Assembly: GCA_965250265.1 (NCBI GenBank)
Contig: CBDFNO010000011.1
Location: forward strand, 186,001 to 250,000
DNA from: PRS1 sp965250265
GTDB lineage: Bacteria > Bacteroidota > Bacteroidia > Flavobacteriales > Flavobacteriaceae
DNA: 64,000 bases
Reading direction: 5' to 3'
A program made the translations under genes and the position numbers. The notes under the pieces were generated by a model that made no database searches, was not told the origin of the DNA, and worked only from the letters and a program-made list of their open reading frames with translations. Below are positions 53,285-62,967 of this stretch, one piece after another; positions within the stretch are counted from its first letter, which is position 1, and each line of letters opens with the position of its first letter.

Positions 53285-55915
53285 TTATTCTAAACTAGCT
53301 AAACTTGCTTTAAGTGTTTTTATTTTTGCTAAAGCATCGGCTTCTTTTTTCTTTTCACTTGCTACAACTTGTTCTGGTGCTCCTGCAACAAAACGCTCGT
53401 TAGATAGTTTCTTTTGTACCGATTTTAAAAAGCCTTGGGTGTAGTTTAACTCTTCGGTAAGTTTTGCAATTTCTTCTTCCACGTTAATTGCACCTTGCAT
53501 TGGCACAAAATACTCGTTAGATTTTACTCTAAATGTTAAAGCTCCTTCTACCTTTTCATCTGTATAATTTAAAGTAGAGATATTCCCCAGTTTACTAATT
53601 ACTACATCAAAGGTAGTTTCGACATTCTCATTATTTAAAACGTGAAGTTCAATAGCATCTTTAAACGCAATGTTCTTTTGCTTTCTAATAGTTCTAATCC
53701 CAGAAACAACTTCAGCAGCAAAATCAAATTCAGAAATTAAATTTTTATTTACAGGTTTACTTTCTGGCCATTTTGAAATAATTAAAGCTTCTTCTGGAGT
53801 TCTATCTGTAATATGCTGCCAGATTTCTTCGGTTAAAAAGGGCATAAAAGGATGTAATGTTTTTAAATTGTTCTCAAGAATAGTAATAATGGAATCGTAG
53901 GTTTTTCTGTCGATTGGTTGCTGATAAGCTGGTTTTACCATTTCCAATAACCACGAGCAGAAATCGTCCCAAATTAACTTATAAGTTCCCATTAAAGCAT
54001 CACTTAATCTGTATTTGCTGTAATGATTTTCTAATTCTATTAAAGTCTGCTGAAATTTGCTTTCAAACCACTCTATGGCTATTTGTGATGATTCAGGTTG
54101 TTCGATATCTGCAACTTCCCAGCCTTTTATTAATCTAAAGGCATTCCATACTTTATTGGCGAAACCTTTTCCTTGTTGGCACAAGGCTTCTTCAAACATT
54201 AAATCGTTTCCAGCTGCCGAACTCAACAATAAACCAACTCGAACGCCGTCTGCTCCAAACTCTTCAATTAGTTTTAAAGCATCGGGAGAATTTCCTAAAG
54301 ATTTGCTCATTTTACGACGTTGTTTGTCGCGAACCAATCCTGTTAAATACACATTATTGAACGGCTTTTCTCCTTTATATTCATAACCTGCAATGATCAT
54401 ACGTGCTACCCAAAAGAATAAAATATCTGGCCCTGTTACTAAATCGTTTGTAGGATAATAGTAGTTTATGTCTTCGTTTTCAGGATTAAGGATACCATCA
54501 AATACTGTCATTGGCCATAACCAAGACGAAAACCAGGTATCTACTACGTCTGATTCTTGTTTTAGGTCGTTGGTCGTTAGCTTTTCATTCAAAGTCTTTG
54601 CTTGAGCAAATTGCAACGCCTCTTCGATAGTTTCAGCTACTACAAAATCATCTTTCCCATCGCCATAGAAATAAGCAGGAATTTGTTGTCCCCAAAGTAA
54701 TTGACGCGAAATATTCCAATCACGAATGTTTTCCATCCAATGACGATAGGTGTTTTCAAACTTTTTAGGGAATAACTTAATATCATTATCTACTAAAACC
54801 GACTGTATTGCTGGCTTTACCAGATCTTTCATTTTTAAGAACCATTGATCACTCAATCTCGGTTCAATTACAGCATGAGTTCGCTCACTAGTACCTACTT
54901 TATGAGTAATATCTTCAATCTTAATTAAAATTCCTAAATCCTCAAGTTCCTTGGCTACATCTTTACGAGCCACTACTCTATCTTTACCTTCATGATGCAA
55001 ACCGTAACTGTTTAAACTGGCGTCATCATTAAGTATATCAACAATTTCAAGATTATGTCTATCTCCTATTTCTTTATCATTTACATCATGTGCAGGTGTT
55101 ACTTTTAAACAACCTGTACCAAACTCAATATCAACATAATCATCTTCAATAATAGGCACTACTCTATTACAAATTGGCACAATAGCCTTCTTCCCTCTTA
55201 GATTAGTAAAACGTTCATCATTTGGGTTAATACAAACAGCAGTATCACCTAAAATTGTTTCTGGACGAGTGGTAGCGATAGTTACAAAATCGTTTTCACC
55301 TTCAATCTTATATTTTACAAAGTACAATTTGTCAGTACGCTCTATATGTATTACTTCTTCATCAGACAATGTGGTTTTTGCTTCTGGATCCCAGTTTATC
55401 ATACGGTAACCACGATAAATCAAGCCTTTATTGAATAAATCCACAAAAACTTTAATAACAGCCTCATTCATCTCATTGTCCATCGTAAACTTTGTTCTAT
55501 CCCAATCACAAGAACAACCTAACTTTTTTAATTGCTCTAGAATAACACCTCCATATTCATGTGTCCATTCCCATGCATGTGCTAAAAACTCATCTCTGGT
55601 TAGATCATTCTTATCAATTCCCTGCTCTTTTAGCTTTGATACTACTTTAGCTTCAGTTGCAATAGATGCATGATCTGTTCCAGGAACCCAACAGGCATTA
55701 AGCCCTTTTAATCGTGCGCGACGAATTAATACATCTTGAATAGTATTGTTAAGCATATGTCCCATATGCAAGACTCCAGTCACGTTAGGCGGCGGAATAA
55801 CTATTGTATAAGGCTTTCTTTGATCTGGTACTGAATGAAAATAATTATTGGTCATCCAGTAATCATACCATTTGCTTTCTACACTATTTGCATCATATTG
55901 TGATGGAATTACCAT
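53285..55915 (-). CDS. valS: valyl-tRNA synthetase
   Basis: Start at ATG 55915 (MVIPSQYDANSVESKW, 876 aa); an in-frame TTG further upstream is less likely. HIGH-type 'LHMGHM' and 'KMSKSLGNS' motifs, the editing domain, anticodon-binding region and a C-terminal coiled coil ('EEIAKLTEELNYTQ') are all present. It charges tRNA-Val. The stop lies right at the right end of island B. Confidence 0.95.
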   Translation of the reverse strand: MVIPSQYDANSVESKWYDYWMTNNYFHSVPDQRKPYTIVIPPPNVTGVLHMGHMLNNTIQDVLIRRARLKGLNACWVPGTDHASIATEAKVVSKLKEQGIDKNDLTRDEFLAHAWEWTHEYGGVILEQLKKLGCSCDWDRTKFTMDNEMNEAVIKVFVDLFNKGLIYRGYRMINWDPEAKTTLSDEEVIHIERTDKLYFVKYKIEGENDFVTIATTRPETILGDTAVCINPNDERFTNLRGKKAIVPICNRVVPIIEDDYVDIEFGTGCLKVTPAHDVNDKEIGDRHNLEIVDILNDDASLNSYGLHHEGKDRVVARKDVAKELEDLGILIKIEDITHKVGTSERTHAVIEPRLSDQWFLKMKDLVKPAIQSVLVDNDIKLFPKKFENTYRHWMENIRDWNISRQLLWGQQIPAYFYGDGKDDFVVAETIEEALQFAQAKTLNEKLTTNDLKQESDVVDTWFSSWLWPMTVFDGILNPENEDINYYYPTNDLVTGPDILFFWVARMIIAGYEYKGEKPFNNVYLTGLVRDKQRRKMSKSLGNSPDALKLIEEFGADGVRVGLLLSSAAGNDLMFEEALCQQGKGFANKVWNAFRLIKGWEVADIEQPESSQIAIEWFESKFQQTLIELENHYSKYRLSDALMGTYKLIWDDFCSWLLEMVKPAYQQPIDRKTYDSIITILENNLKTLHPFMPFLTEEIWQHITDRTPEEALIISKWPESKPVNKNLISEFDFAAEVVSGIRTIRKQKNIAFKDAIELHVLNNENVETTFDVVISKLGNISTLNYTDEKVEGALTFRVKSNEYFVPMQGAINVEEEIAKLTEELNYTQGFLKSVQKKLSNERFVAGAPEQVVASEKKKEADALAKIKTLKASLASLE

Positions 55916-56031
55916 ACTTTGGAATAGTTTTTGAACATTAATGTGCAAAAGTACTTATATTTCTTTTTCTGTAAAATTATAACATGCAATTAAATAGGAT
56001 TAATGTACTTATGTAAGTGTATTACGTCTAA

Positions 56032-56039
56032 TATTTTTG
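56032..56039 (+). promoter_or_regulatory. candidate -7 element for the DUF1573 gene
   Basis: TATTTTTG matches TAnnTTTG, 46 nt before ATG 56086. No strong -33 match. Confidence 0.35.
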
Positions 56040-56085
56040 CACAATGAACAAAAAGTAAGTATGTTTACTCAAATTTAAAATTAAA

Positions 56086-56520
56086 ATGATGAAAAATTTA
56101 ATGACAATTTTATTTATTGGTTTAATTAGTTTTTCAGTAATTGCTCAAGAAAAAGTAGCGAAAATTGAATTTAAAACTGATGTAATTGATTACGGAACCA
56201 TTGAAAAAGGTGCAGATGGTGTAAGAGTTTTTGAATTTACTAATACAGGTGATGCTCCTCTTATTATTACTAAAGTTAAATCAAGTTGTGGTTGTACCAT
56301 CCCTTCAAAACCTGAAGATCCTATCCTTCCAGGTGAAACAGGTAAGATTTCGGTTAAATATGACACCAATAGAGTAATGCCTATTAGAAAGACTATAACC
56401 GTTACCTCAAATGCTTCAGACAAACCAACTATTGCATTAAAAATTAAAGGGTTGGTTGTTGATTCGAAAAAGAATAGCGTTTTAGAAAAGAAAAATAAAA
56501 GTGTATTAGAAAAAAATTAA
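56086..56520 (+). CDS. DUF1573 exported protein
   Basis: The 144-residue protein has a signal peptide ('FSVIAQ') and then the DUF1573 immunoglobulin-like fold: 'DVIDYGTIEKGADGVRVFEFTNTG', 'VKSSCGCTIP' and 'YDTNRVMPIRKTITVTSN'. It is an abundant Bacteroidota periplasmic or surface family of unknown role. A Lys-rich repeat tail ('SVLEKKNK' twice) ends it. It ends before a bidirectional terminator. The valS/DUF1573/aminotransferase order is common in Flavobacteriaceae. Confidence 0.82.
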   Translation: MMKNLMTILFIGLISFSVIAQEKVAKIEFKTDVIDYGTIEKGADGVRVFEFTNTGDAPLIITKVKSSCGCTIPSKPEDPILPGETGKISVKYDTNRVMPIRKTITVTSNASDKPTIALKIKGLVVDSKKNSVLEKKNKSVLEKN

Positions 56521-56540
56521 TATTGCTTTAGATTTATTAT

Positions 56541-56570
56541 AAAAAAACCCGCAATATTGTGGGTTTTTTT
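56541..56570. terminator. bidirectional intrinsic terminator
   Basis: AAAAAAACCC (56541-56550) pairs with GGGTTTTTTT (56561-56570), extended by inner GCAA/TTGT pairs with one G.T wobble. It serves both the DUF1573 gene and the aspartyl-protease gene (the stop TAA of the latter lies in 56569-56571). Confidence 0.8.
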
Positions 56571-57903
56571 ATAATAAATCTTCTAGCCTAAAATTAATTC
56601 TTATTTGTACTCCATTTCTATCAATCAATAAGTTAATACGCTTACCATCATCTCCATAGAACATTTGAATTATATCGTGTAAAGAATATAAATGTGCTTC
56701 TTTATTATTTACCACCAAAACCACATCTCCAAGTTGCAAACCTGCCTTTTTTGCAGTAGACCCTTCTCTTATCTCTACAATTGTAAAGGCTGATGCTAAC
56801 GTATATTTGTAAGAGTTAGCTACAAATACATTCACACTACCTACAGATTCAGAATCACTGTTGAATCGAGTTATACCAGAATTTCTATCAACTTCTTTAA
56901 CAACTCTAACGCCATTATGTTCTAACGTTATACCGCTTTTATTATAATAAAATGGATGCTTAAAATTGTTATTTTTCTTTAAAGTGATTTTTGCTTTTTG
57001 ATAATCAAAAATGATATTAAAGCGTTTTAAAATTTCACCTGAAAGACTCCCATTACGACCTTTAATTTTTTTCGCAAGCGCTACAGATGTAGAATCTGGG
57101 AAAGCTACATTTATTTTTTTTAATTCGAAACCAGCTATATAAAATTTATCCAGCTTGGACCGTTTACCATAAACACTTCCGCTTAGACCTCTTCCTAAAA
57201 AATCTTCAAAACATTTATCTGGTATTGTTATTTCTTCATCTTCAAATAACCATATTGAATCGCTCCCACCTGAATCTATTAATAACTTTACTCGCTTAAT
57301 ATTTCCATCCACATTAATTGAACCATATACATATGGTTTATTATTATAAAACTCCAGATTAAGTGATTTACATTTATTACACTTTTTTGGGTTATAGCTT
57401 TCTGGATCGTGCAATCTTATATATTTACCAGTGTAATTAACTTCAACAACAAAATCCTTTAAAAGGTCGTATCCAATTATACCATGAATAGGAACACCAA
57501 GCCGTGGTGCGAAATTTAATGCTGGATCGAAAATTGCATATAAATCTTGGTTAAAATTAACAGCTTCTCCAACTTTAAAAACATTGTTTCTAGATTTTAG
57601 AGCTTCTACAGACTCCCCTTCTCCTAAACCTCTTAAATAAATGCGTTCCGCTTGATTAATTTGAAGCTCTTCAGTTAGATTTAAAAAATTAAAAATTATA
57701 GGCTTACTTATTCCAGTATCCAATAAAAATGATAACTCAACTCCATTTATTTTTACTGGAATAACAATAAGATTATTAATAAGTTTAAAATTAATTCTAT
57801 CCTTGTCCTTATTTTGCAATACAAATTTTCCTTGCGCTAAACTTTGTAAACTGATTATGCAACAAAGGACAAAAATAAAATAAGGTTTAATCATATGAAT
57901 CAT
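56569..57903 (-). CDS. exported retropepsin-like aspartyl protease with PDZ domain
   Basis: The 444-residue protein (start at 57903 or the second ATG, MIKPYF, at 57894) has a signal peptide. There are two protease-like units: 'FLLDTGISKPIIF' (DTG) and 'KLLIDSGGSDSIWLF' (DSG), as in bacterial gag-polyprotein-type aspartyl proteases. A C-terminal PDZ follows: 'AGLQLGDVVLVVNNKEAH'. CNKCK near 200 is a possible disulfide or metal pair. It would act in the periplasm; the substrate is unknown. Confidence 0.82.
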   Translation of the reverse strand: MIHMIKPYFIFVLCCIISLQSLAQGKFVLQNKDKDRINFKLINNLIVIPVKINGVELSFLLDTGISKPIIFNFLNLTEELQINQAERIYLRGLGEGESVEALKSRNNVFKVGEAVNFNQDLYAIFDPALNFAPRLGVPIHGIIGYDLLKDFVVEVNYTGKYIRLHDPESYNPKKCNKCKSLNLEFYNNKPYVYGSINVDGNIKRVKLLIDSGGSDSIWLFEDEEITIPDKCFEDFLGRGLSGSVYGKRSKLDKFYIAGFELKKINVAFPDSTSVALAKKIKGRNGSLSGEILKRFNIIFDYQKAKITLKKNNNFKHPFYYNKSGITLEHNGVRVVKEVDRNSGITRFNSDSESVGSVNVFVANSYKYTLASAFTIVEIREGSTAKKAGLQLGDVVLVVNNKEAHLYSLHDIIQMFYGDDGKRINLLIDRNGVQIRINFRLEDLL

Positions 57904-58025
57904 TTTCTAAAACAATACTCCTTACAATTTACAAATCTTTTAAGAAAATAGTTTATTAAGGACATTATTTTAAATAAACTTTAAGATATATTTCGCAACT
58001 TTGCATTTGTCAAATAATAAAACTA

Positions 58026-59216
58026 ATGCCAACAATTTCTAATAAAGGAATGATAATGCCTGAATCGCCAATACGTAAATTGGTGCCATTTGCTGAAAAT
58101 GCAAAAAAGAGAGGTATAAAAGTATTTCATTTAAATATAGGGCAACCAGATATTAAAACGCCTCAAGTTGCTCTTGATGCAGTAAAGAATAATACGCTAG
58201 AAGTTATAGAATATAGTCGTTCGGAAGGTTCGGAAGTATATAGAACAAAAATTGCCGATTATTATGCTAAAAATGATATATCGGTAAATGCAGACAATAT
58301 ATTAGTAACAACAGGTGGTAGTGAAGCCCTGCTCTTTACTTTTGGCAGTATAATGGATGCTGATGATGAAGTTATAATTCCAGAACCTTTTTATGCTAAT
58401 TATAATGGGTTTTCTACTGCTTCAGGTGTAAAAGTAGTCCCTGTAATTTCTAAAATTGAAGATAATTTTGCATTACCACCAATTGAAGAATTCGAAAAAC
58501 TAATCACTCCAAAGACAAAAGCTATACTTATTTGTAATCCTGGAAATCCAACAGGATATCTCTATAGCAAGCAAGAAATTAAAAAACTAGCTGAAATTGT
58601 TAAGGCACACGACTTATTTTTAATTGCCGATGAAGTATATCGTGAATTTGCTTATGATAATACCGAGCATTATTCCGTTATGCAAGAAGAAGGGTTAGAA
58701 GAAAATGCTATTATGATAGATTCAGTTTCTAAACGATATAGTATGTGCGGAGCAAGAATTGGTTGTATTGTTTCAAGAAATTCAGCTGTAATAGGGACTG
58801 CCTTAAAATTTGCTCAAGCACGTTTATCGCCACCAACTTATGCACAAATTGCTAGTGAAGCTGCTTTAGATACTCCACAAAGTTATTTTGATGATGTAAT
58901 AAATGAATATGTTGCTAGACGAAATATGATTATTGAAGAATTACAAAAAATTCAAGGTGTTAAAGTTGGTAAGCCTAAGGGTGCTTTTTATTGCATTGTG
59001 GAATTACCTGTAGATAATGCTGATAATTTTGCACAATGGCTTTTAGAAGATTTTGAACTAAATGGAGAAACGATTATGGTAGCTCCCGCTGCTGGATTTT
59101 ATTCAACCAAAGGATTAGGCTTAAATCAAGTAAGAATTGCATATGTTCTTAAAAAAGAAGACTTAATGGCTTCGGTTAATATTTTAAAGGAGGCTCTTAT
59201 ACAATATAATGCTTAG
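58026..59216 (+). CDS. PLP-dependent aminotransferase (aspartate aminotransferase family)
   Basis: The 396-residue fold-type I enzyme has 'HLNIGQPDIKTP', 'VTTGGSEALLFTF', 'LICNPGNPTGY', 'IADEVYREF' and 'DSVSKRYSMCGARIGC' with the PLP-binding Lys in SVSKRY. Substrate class (Asp/aromatic/branched) is not resolved. It overlaps murB by 8 bp, so amino-acid and cell-wall genes are co-transcribed. Confidence 0.88.
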   Translation: MPTISNKGMIMPESPIRKLVPFAENAKKRGIKVFHLNIGQPDIKTPQVALDAVKNNTLEVIEYSRSEGSEVYRTKIADYYAKNDISVNADNILVTTGGSEALLFTFGSIMDADDEVIIPEPFYANYNGFSTASGVKVVPVISKIEDNFALPPIEEFEKLITPKTKAILICNPGNPTGYLYSKQEIKKLAEIVKAHDLFLIADEVYREFAYDNTEHYSVMQEEGLEENAIMIDSVSKRYSMCGARIGCIVSRNSAVIGTALKFAQARLSPPTYAQIASEAALDTPQSYFDDVINEYVARRNMIIEELQKIQGVKVGKPKGAFYCIVELPVDNADNFAQWLLEDFELNGETIMVAPAAGFYSTKGLGLNQVRIAYVLKKEDLMASVNILKEALIQYNA

Positions 59217-60228
59217 TCCCATTTTAGAAAACATATCGTTAAAACCATACAATACTTTTGGTATTGATGTTAAAGCGAAACATTTTATTTCGGTTAAAAG
59301 TGTTGAAGAATTAAAATCTGTTTTAAAACTTGCAGATTACCCTATAAAATTTATTCTTGGTGGTGGCAGTAATATGCTTCTCACAAAAGATGTTGAAGCA
59401 CTTGTAATTCATTTAGACTTAAAACATATTGAAATAGTTTCAAAAACTGAAAACACTGTAACTATTAAAGCTGGTGCAGGAGAAAATTGGCATGAATTTG
59501 TACTATGGTGCATAAAGTATGATTTTGGTGGTATTGAGAATCTTTCTCTCATCCCAGGTAATGTTGGAGCTACTCCAATACAAAATATAGGTGCTTATGG
59601 AGTAGAACTAAAAGACGTGTTTGTCTCTTGTGAAGCGTTACATATAGAGACAAATAAAATTAAAACCTTTACTAAAAAAGATTGTAATTTCGATTATCGT
59701 AATTCAATTTTCAAGCAAGACTTAAAGGGTAAATATATTATATTAAACGTCTCTCTAAGCCTCACAACCAAAGAGCATCAATTAAAAACATCTTATGGAG
59801 TAATTACAGAAGAACTAGACAAAATGAATATTAAAAACCCTACAATTCAAGATGTTTCAAATGCTGTGATTACAATTAGAGAATCTAAATTACCCAATCC
59901 AAAAGTTATAGGAAATAGTGGAAGTTTTTTTAAAAACCCCATTGTTTCTAAATCTCATTTTAATACATTAAAAATTAATTTTCCTGAAATGCCTAGCTAT
60001 TTAGTTTCAGAAAATGAAATTAAAGTCCCTGCAGGTTGGCTTATAGAACACATTGGTTTTAAAGGAAAACGTTTTGGAAATTATGGTGTACATAAAAAAC
60101 AAGCATTGGTATTAGTTAATTATGATGACGCTAAGGGAGAGGATATTTTTAAATTATCGCAACTTATTCAATCTATAGTTAAACGAATTTTTGATATTAA
60201 TTTAGAAGTAGAAGTAAATATTATTTAA
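59209..60228 (+). CDS. murB: UDP-N-acetylenolpyruvoylglucosamine reductase
   Basis: The 339-residue FAD enzyme (type I MurB length) has 'LKPYNTFGIDVKA', 'FILGGGSNMLLTKD', 'LSLIPGNVGATPIQNIGAYGVE' and 'NSGSFFKNP'. The proton-donor Ser is in GNSGSFFKNP. It makes UDP-MurNAc for peptidoglycan. It overlaps the aminotransferase gene by 8 bp. Confidence 0.94.
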   Translation: MLSPILENISLKPYNTFGIDVKAKHFISVKSVEELKSVLKLADYPIKFILGGGSNMLLTKDVEALVIHLDLKHIEIVSKTENTVTIKAGAGENWHEFVLWCIKYDFGGIENLSLIPGNVGATPIQNIGAYGVELKDVFVSCEALHIETNKIKTFTKKDCNFDYRNSIFKQDLKGKYIILNVSLSLTTKEHQLKTSYGVITEELDKMNIKNPTIQDVSNAVITIRESKLPNPKVIGNSGSFFKNPIVSKSHFNTLKINFPEMPSYLVSENEIKVPAGWLIEHIGFKGKRFGNYGVHKKQALVLVNYDDAKGEDIFKLSQLIQSIVKRIFDINLEVEVNII

Positions 60229-60257
60229 ACTTGTACGTTATTTAACAAAATAATAAT

Positions 60258-60788
60258 TTGGTTTCAAAATTAGAACAACATATAGTAAGCTTACTAAAAG
60301 AAGGTGATAAAAGAGCAATTCCGTTAATTTATGAGAATTATTCTGGGTCACTACTAGGTGTAATACAAAAAATAACAATAGATAGTGCTTTAGCTGAAGA
60401 TGCCTTACAGGAAAGCTTCATTAAAGTTTGGAAAAACGCTCAAAAATACGACGCTTCTAAAGCTAAACTATTTACCTGGCTTTACAGAATTGCTCGTAAT
60501 ACTGCCATTGATAAGTTAAGAAGCCATAATATAAAGTTTACCAAAGAAATCCATATAGCCGACTCTAACGTATATAAATTATCAACATCTGGATTAAATC
60601 AAGACACAATAGATTTAAAAAAGCATGTTGCCAGCCTTGAATCTAAATATCAAATTGTATTAAAGGCTTTGTTTTTTGAAGGCATGACGCAACAAGAAGC
60701 CAGCGAAGAATTAAATATTCCTTTGGGTACAGTTAAGTCTAGGTTAAAAATTGGATTACGAGAACTTAAAAAGATCTATAATCCTTAA
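60258..60788 (+). CDS. ECF-type RNA polymerase sigma factor
   Basis: The 176-residue protein starts at TTG 60258 (no ATG fits). Region 2 is 'AEDALQESFIKVWKNAQKYD...FTWLYRIARNTAIDKLRS', and region 4 is 'VLKALFFEGMTQQEASEELNIPLGTVKSRLKIGL'. It lies 11 bp before its putative anti-sigma factor, so it is released on envelope stress. It may control its own operon. Confidence 0.9.
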   Translation: MVSKLEQHIVSLLKEGDKRAIPLIYENYSGSLLGVIQKITIDSALAEDALQESFIKVWKNAQKYDASKAKLFTWLYRIARNTAIDKLRSHNIKFTKEIHIADSNVYKLSTSGLNQDTIDLKKHVASLESKYQIVLKALFFEGMTQQEASEELNIPLGTVKSRLKIGLRELKKIYNP

Positions 60789-60799
60789 AAAGTAAAATC

Positions 60800-61588
60800 A
60801 TGGAAAAAGAAGTACACGATTTTTTAGAATTAGGTTTATTAGATAAGTACTTAATTGGCGCCACAACAACTAGTGAAACCAATAAAGTAGAAGCTTACAT
60901 TGCTAAATACCCAGATGTAAAAGAAGAATACGAAATTTTGCAAGTTCAATTAGAGTTAGCAGCAAGATCTAATACAATTAATCCTCCTTCTGGCACTCTG
61001 GATGCTATTTTAGAAGCTATAAATCAATCTGTTGTTCAAATGCATCCAAGGCGTAAAATTCCTTTTTGGTTTAGTATTGCAGCTAGTGTTGCTGCTCTTA
61101 TTTTTGCTGGAAGCTCTTATATGTATTATAATCAAAATAAGAGCCTTTTAAATGAAAACAACACTATTGTAGAAGAAGTTTTTGATTTACGAAGTGATAT
61201 AGAAAAAAATAACGATAAGCTTGATAAAGTGATGCGACAGCTCATGAAACTTAACAATCCCGAAACCCAAAAGTATGTACTTCGAGGTAATGATAGGGCT
61301 AAAGATTTAAAAACAGTAGCTTATATTAATCCTATTGAAAAGTCCTCATTAATAGATGTAGTATCATTACCAGAACTTACAGAAGAACAATGTTACCAAA
61401 TGTGGGCGAATTTACAAGATAGAATGGTTAATCTTGGCATATTAGACATTAACGATCGTAAACTACAATCAGTACCATATATTGAAGATGCTTTAAGTTT
61501 AAGTATTACCATCGAACCTAAAGGAGGTAATAACAAAGGATCTTTAGAAAATACAGTTGCAGAAATTTTACTTATTAAGGATAATTAG
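60800..61588 (+). CDS. anti-sigma factor, RskA-like
   Basis: The 262-residue protein has an N-terminal cytoplasmic anti-sigma domain ('FLELGLLDKYLIGATTTSETNKVEAYIAKYP'), one TM helix at about 90-108 ('FWFSIAASVAALIFAGSSY'), a coiled-coil-like spacer ('LRSDIEKNNDKLDKVMRQL') and an extracytoplasmic RskA domain ('CYQMWANLQDRMVNLGILD'). It would hold the preceding ECF sigma factor at the membrane. Confidence 0.88.
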   Translation: MEKEVHDFLELGLLDKYLIGATTTSETNKVEAYIAKYPDVKEEYEILQVQLELAARSNTINPPSGTLDAILEAINQSVVQMHPRRKIPFWFSIAASVAALIFAGSSYMYYNQNKSLLNENNTIVEEVFDLRSDIEKNNDKLDKVMRQLMKLNNPETQKYVLRGNDRAKDLKTVAYINPIEKSSLIDVVSLPELTEEQCYQMWANLQDRMVNLGILDINDRKLQSVPYIEDALSLSITIEPKGGNNKGSLENTVAEILLIKDN

Positions 61589-61617
61589 TAAATTCATAAA
61601 TTTTAGCATAAAAGACT

Positions 61618-61625
61618 TACCTTTG
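61618..61625 (+). promoter_or_regulatory. candidate -7 element before the 67-aa gene
   Basis: TACCTTTG matches TAnnTTTG, 18 nt before ATG 61644, which would let the 67-aa gene and those downstream start separately from the sigma operon. Confidence 0.4.
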
Positions 61626-61643
61626 TAAAAATCTTTTTTACAG

Positions 61644-61847
61644 ATGAAACTTCTTTTAATTACACTACTACTTTTAGGTTTAGCTATTGCTGGAATAGCT
61701 ATAAAAATCTGGACAAAAAAAGACGGTAAATTTGCGGGAACATGTGCTAGTCAAAACCCAATGCTGAATAAAGATGGTGACGTTTGTGGGTTTTGTGGAA
61801 AAACCCCAGATCAATTTATAGATTGTAACGAACCTACTCATTCTTAA
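61644..61847 (+). CDS. small cysteine-containing membrane protein, 67 aa
   Basis: One N-terminal TM helix (2-22) is followed by a polar segment with four cysteines in 'GTCASQNP', 'DVCGFCGKTPDQFIDC', a possible metal or disulfide knuckle. It is a conserved short family in Bacteroidota without function. It is followed 7 bp later by the GT2 gene; the same order recurs in related genomes as far as remembered. Confidence 0.7.
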   Translation: MKLLLITLLLLGLAIAGIAIKIWTKKDGKFAGTCASQNPMLNKDGDVCGFCGKTPDQFIDCNEPTHS

Positions 61848-61854
61848 ATAAATA

Positions 61855-62967
61855 ATGATTGTGTTAGATATCCTCTTTTACACATTTATTATTATAGTTA
61901 TCATCCAATTAATTTATTATGGTTTTATTTTTTCAAGATTCGCTTTTGCAAAATCTAAATCGCCTTCAAAAAAAAACATTGCAATTTCTGTAATTATTTG
62001 TGCAAAAAATGAAGTCGAAAATTTACAGCAGTTCATCCCTTCGATAGTAGAACAAGATTATCCAGATTTTGAAATTGTTTTAATTAATGATGCTTCGCAT
62101 GATAAAACATTAGAAGTCATAGAAGCTTTTGCAAAATTACACAACAAAATAAAAGTTGTAAATGTTGAAAATATCGAAGTGTTTTGGGGAAATAAAAAAT
62201 ACGCTTTAACTCTTGGTATAAAGGCAGCTACAAACGATTTTTTACTATTTACAGATGCCGATTGCGTGCCCGTTTCTAAACATTGGATTACAGCAATGAG
62301 TCGTCATTTTAGCAATACTAAATCCATTGTTATTGGTTATGGATCTTATAAAAAAAGTAAGGTTTCATTTTTAAACTCCTTAATTCGTTATGAAACCTTA
62401 CTAACTGCAATTCAATATTTTTCCTATGCTAAATTAGGAATGCCTTATATGGCAGTTGGTCGTAATCTAGCTTATAGAAGAGAAGAATTTTTTAAAGCTA
62501 AAGGTTTTATGAGTCATATGAATATTCGTTCTGGTGATGACGACCTCTTTGTAAATCAAGTTGCTAATTCGGTTAATACTACACTTTGCTTTTCTAAAAA
62601 TAGTTTTACCGAATCTTTACCAGAAACATCTTTAAAGAATTGGGTTAAACAAAAAAAACGACATATATCAACTTCGGCATATTACAAGTCAAAACACAAA
62701 CTCATGTTAGGATTGTTTTACCTATCTCAACTTATGTTTTGGGTATTAAGCATTATCCTATTATCATTTATTTTTAGGTGGAAAGCTGTACTTATTTTAG
62801 TTCTCTTAAGGTTTATAGTACAATACATTAGCATTGGGTTTTCTGCAAAAAAACTAAACGAACAGGATACATTAATTTTACTACCTTTATTAGAATTATT
62901 TTTAATTTTCTCACAATTCTTTATCTTTATCTCAAATCTCACTTCAAAACCTAGTAATTGGAGATAA
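61855..62967 (+). CDS. membrane glycosyltransferase family 2
   Basis: The 370-residue protein has an N-terminal TM helix (4-24) and a GT-A domain: 'ISVIICAKNEVENL', 'IVLINDASHDKT', DxD in 'LFTDADCVP' and 'GDDDLFVNQ' (ED-type). 'KQKKRHIST' (QxxRW-like) and three C-terminal TM helices follow. It probably makes or extends an envelope glycan or glycolipid. It overlaps the next gene by 10 bp. Confidence 0.88.
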   Translation: MIVLDILFYTFIIIVIIQLIYYGFIFSRFAFAKSKSPSKKNIAISVIICAKNEVENLQQFIPSIVEQDYPDFEIVLINDASHDKTLEVIEAFAKLHNKIKVVNVENIEVFWGNKKYALTLGIKAATNDFLLFTDADCVPVSKHWITAMSRHFSNTKSIVIGYGSYKKSKVSFLNSLIRYETLLTAIQYFSYAKLGMPYMAVGRNLAYRREEFFKAKGFMSHMNIRSGDDDLFVNQVANSVNTTLCFSKNSFTESLPETSLKNWVKQKKRHISTSAYYKSKHKLMLGLFYLSQLMFWVLSIILLSFIFRWKAVLILVLLRFIVQYISIGFSAKKLNEQDTLILLPLLELFLIFSQFFIFISNLTSKPSNWR